The notes under the pieces were generated by a model. The model saw only the letters and a list, made by a program, of their open reading frames with translations, did not search any database and was not told where the DNA came from. The translations under genes and the position numbers were made by a program. This document shows, one piece after another, positions 43,740-45,230 of a stretch of 45,230 nt of DNA. The stretch's first letter is position 1, and every line of letters starts with the position of its first letter. Source of the stretch: Acinetobacter baumannii (lineage in GTDB: Bacteria > Pseudomonadota > Gammaproteobacteria > Pseudomonadales > Moraxellaceae); assembly GCF_016508585.1 (NCBI RefSeq), contig NZ_JADVOP010000032.1, positions 1 to 45,230 on the forward strand, written 5' to 3'.

Positions 43740-44471
43740 TTATGGCAATTTAATATTGCGCTCTACACGACCACCATAATCATTGATTGTGGTAAAAGTC
43801 ATTTTTGCGACATTTGAACCTTTTAAGTTCACAGTTCCATCAGAAAATGGTTTCAACATTAAACCTTCAGCAAGCAAGTCAACACGTTTACCTGACTGAT
43901 CCTGCATGATCGAAGTCAAAGTAATGTGAAATGGCGTCGGGTTTTTAATTGTTAACTGTGTACCATTACTGCTCCATTGCAACTTTTCAGGGGCTAAGGC
44001 AGCATCTTCTTTGATTCCGCTTGGACGATAGAAAAACTTAATTCGTGAACGAATCGCAAGTTGTAAAAAATTCTCAGGTACAACATTCTGATCTTTTGCG
44101 GAAGGCTTTGGTGGAATATCCAAAATATTCAACCAAAACAGCGTTTCTTGAGTTTTACTTAACTCATTTGCTTTAGGCATACTGCTAATACGTAAAGACT
44201 GCCCTTTTTTTGCTTCCACACGTGAAATTGGCGGTGCAATCATAAAAGGTGCTTTTGATTGATCAGGTGTAGATTTAGCGTCCCCCTCATCAATCCATGC
44301 TTGAACCAATGCAGGATTATTTCCGTTATTACTCACTTGTAAGGTAATTTCACGCGAATCAGATGGATAAATCACACGTGTACCATGAATAATGATTTCA
44401 GCATTTGCTGCACCAAACGGAATTAAAAGTGCAAGTAAACCTTTTTTAAAAAAGGAATGATTCAAGAACAT
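43740..44471 (-). CDS. Periplasmic pilus chaperone (PapD/FimC family)
   Basis: This 243-residue chaperone caps pilin subunits by donor-strand complementation. The signal peptide ends in GAANA. The two immunoglobulin-like domains follow, with conserved Arg in HGTRVIYPSDSREITLQVSN and the family block ETLFWLNILDIPPKP. RIKFFYRP carries the conserved Lys of the subunit-binding site. It follows the major pilin gene after a strong hairpin. Confidence 0.95.
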   Translation of the reverse strand: MFLNHSFFKKGLLALLIPFGAANAEIIIHGTRVIYPSDSREITLQVSNNGNNPALVQAWIDEGDAKSTPDQSKAPFMIAPPISRVEAKKGQSLRISSMPKANELSKTQETLFWLNILDIPPKPSAKDQNVVPENFLQLAIRSRIKFFYRPSGIKEDAALAPEKLQWSSNGTQLTIKNPTPFHITLTSIMQDQSGKRVDLLAEGLMLKPFSDGTVNLKGSNVAKMTFTTINDYGGRVERNIKLP

Positions 44472-44501
44472 AACGATTATCTCTACCTAAAATAAAGTAA
44501 A

Positions 44502-44532
44502 AGAGCTAAGTGGGCTGACCCACTTTAGCTCT
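44502..44532 (-). terminator. Attenuator-like hairpin between pilin and chaperone
   Basis: Arms at 44502-44514 and 44519-44532 pair over 13 bases with one bulge and a 4-base loop. On the minus strand TTTTACTTTATTTTA follows. It lies 18 bases after the pilin stop and could stop most transcripts, keeping pilin far above chaperone and usher. Confidence 0.75.
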
Positions 44533-44549
44533 GCACAATTCAATAAAAA

Positions 44550-45089
44550 TTATTGATAGATAATAGTATATTGAACTGAAGTTGTAACTTTACCAGCAGC
44601 AGAAGCATCAGTTGCATAGTATTCAGCATAATAGTTAAGATCAGCTGAACCTTTATCCGCAACGTCTACCCATTGAGAGTTTGTTTGCGCACCAGAAGCA
44701 CCAGCAGCAAGTACTGGAATAAACTGGTTGTTTGAACCTAAAAGTTGAACTTGAACGTTTTTAGCACCATTCGCAGTTGCGTTTTGGTTGTTTAAACGAC
44801 CAGTACCAAAGTCAACAGTTGAACCTGGTTCGAAGTAAGTCGCAACTTTACCTTCTGAACAGTTTGCCAGGTTGATAGTGAATGGAGTACGACCAGCAAC
44901 ATCACCTGTTTTAGCAAGTGTTTGCTTAGATACAGTTGGAAGGCTTACTGTAAAGTCTTTACCTTGTGGAGTAACGATGTCACAAGTTTTATCAGTAACT
45001 AAACCGTTAATTGTAATTGTACCATCTGCTGCAAAAGCACTAGAAACCCCTAAAACTGCAACTGATGCCGCTAAAAAAATCTTTTTCAT
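44550..45089 (-). CDS. Major fimbrial subunit (type-1-like pilin)
   Basis: This 179-residue pilin has a signal peptide (KKIFLAASVAVLGVSSAFA, cut before ADGTI). The mature part begins DGTITINGLVTDKTCDIV, has the second Cys in INLANCSEG, and ends in VQYTIIYQ with the penultimate Tyr. These are chaperone-usher pilin hallmarks. ATG at 45089 (AGGA nine bases upstream) is preferred over a TTG six codons earlier. It is the first gene of the pilin-chaperone-usher-adhesin operon. Codon use is strongly biased to common codons, as expected for an abundant protein. Confidence 0.95.
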   Translation of the reverse strand: MKKIFLAASVAVLGVSSAFAADGTITINGLVTDKTCDIVTPQGKDFTVSLPTVSKQTLAKTGDVAGRTPFTINLANCSEGKVATYFEPGSTVDFGTGRLNNQNATANGAKNVQVQLLGSNNQFIPVLAAGASGAQTNSQWVDVADKGSADLNYYAEYYATDASAAGKVTTSVQYTIIYQ

Positions 45090-45136
45090 ACCAAGTGTCC
45101 TATACAAACAAAAATGATTAGTGTTGGTCGATGTGT

Positions 45137-45164
45137 ATTATGCACACCCAGACAAAAATGTAAA
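45137..45164 (-). promoter_or_regulatory. Probable sigma-70 promoter of the pilus operon
   Basis: On the minus strand a -35 TTTACA (45159-45164) and a -10 CATAAT (45137-45142) lie 16 bases apart. The start near 45130 gives a leader of about 40 bases before the pilin ATG. Confidence 0.6.
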
Positions 45165-45230
45165 CAATGTCACACTTTTTAAAGAAAGAGATACGATTGT
45201 ATATAATTTAATATCATTTCGAGAATTAAA

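Overview
The window comes from an Acinetobacter chromosome or a very close relative. The best marker is the divergent umuDAb/ddrR pair (7876-8998), which is characteristic of that genus. The low GC content and the family-level matches agree. No rRNA, tRNA, CRISPR array or intact insertion sequence was found.

Layout. (1) 0.5-7.6 kb: pyrimidine-nitrogen (Rut) genes on the minus strand in two units, rutD-rutE and rutA-B-C-F-G plus a 3-hydroxyisobutyrate-dehydrogenase-like gene. (2) 7.9-9.0 kb: the SOS regulators umuDAb and ddrR with a UmuDAb operator between them. (3) 9.3-24.3 kb: a large guanidine-nitrogen locus. It has an ABC permease and ATPase; a guanidine-II (mini-ykkC) riboswitch followed by a 2-oxoglutarate/Fe(II) oxygenase, an unknown protein and an SMR exporter; a lipoprotein substrate-binding protein with allophanate hydrolase and a NikR-like regulator; and a guanidine-I (ykkC) riboswitch heading the two UAAP (carboxyguanidine deiminase-type) genes and a urea/guanidine carboxylase. 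An HxlR regulator and a quinone reductase sit inside this locus. (4) 24.8-29.8 kb: metR, queH, an MTHFR-family protein, a secreted tandem carboxymuconolactone-decarboxylase-like protein and a modC remnant. (5) 30.1-33.8 kb: a Fur-box TonB receptor, a MarR regulator with a large palindrome over its start, and a DUF6616-like protein. (6) 33.9-39.5 kb: a beta-alanine/malonic-semialdehyde cluster of permease, mmsA, omega-aminotransferase and LysR. (7) 39.6-45.1 kb: a chaperone-usher pilus operon on the minus strand.

How the parts fit. Regions 1 and 3 look like one nitrogen-scavenging regulon. Each of the five transcription units has a near-consensus sigma-54 (-24/-12) site at a sensible distance from its first gene: 5931-5946, 7599-7614, 9331-9346, 17843-17858 and 24238-24253. 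An NtrC-like site lies upstream of rutA. In the guanidine pathway as known from the literature, guanidine is carboxylated, deiminated to allophanate, and hydrolysed to ammonia and CO2. The ABC system would import guanidine under nitrogen limitation, and the two riboswitch classes would gate the catabolic and the oxygenase/exporter genes by guanidine itself.

The most interesting unit is the guanidine-II-controlled oxygenase/unknown protein/SMR operon (11251-13546). Its substrate cannot be read from sequence. A role in making, releasing or detoxifying a guanidinium compound is inferred. Family calls, motif consensus sequences and literature facts are from memory; no database search was run.
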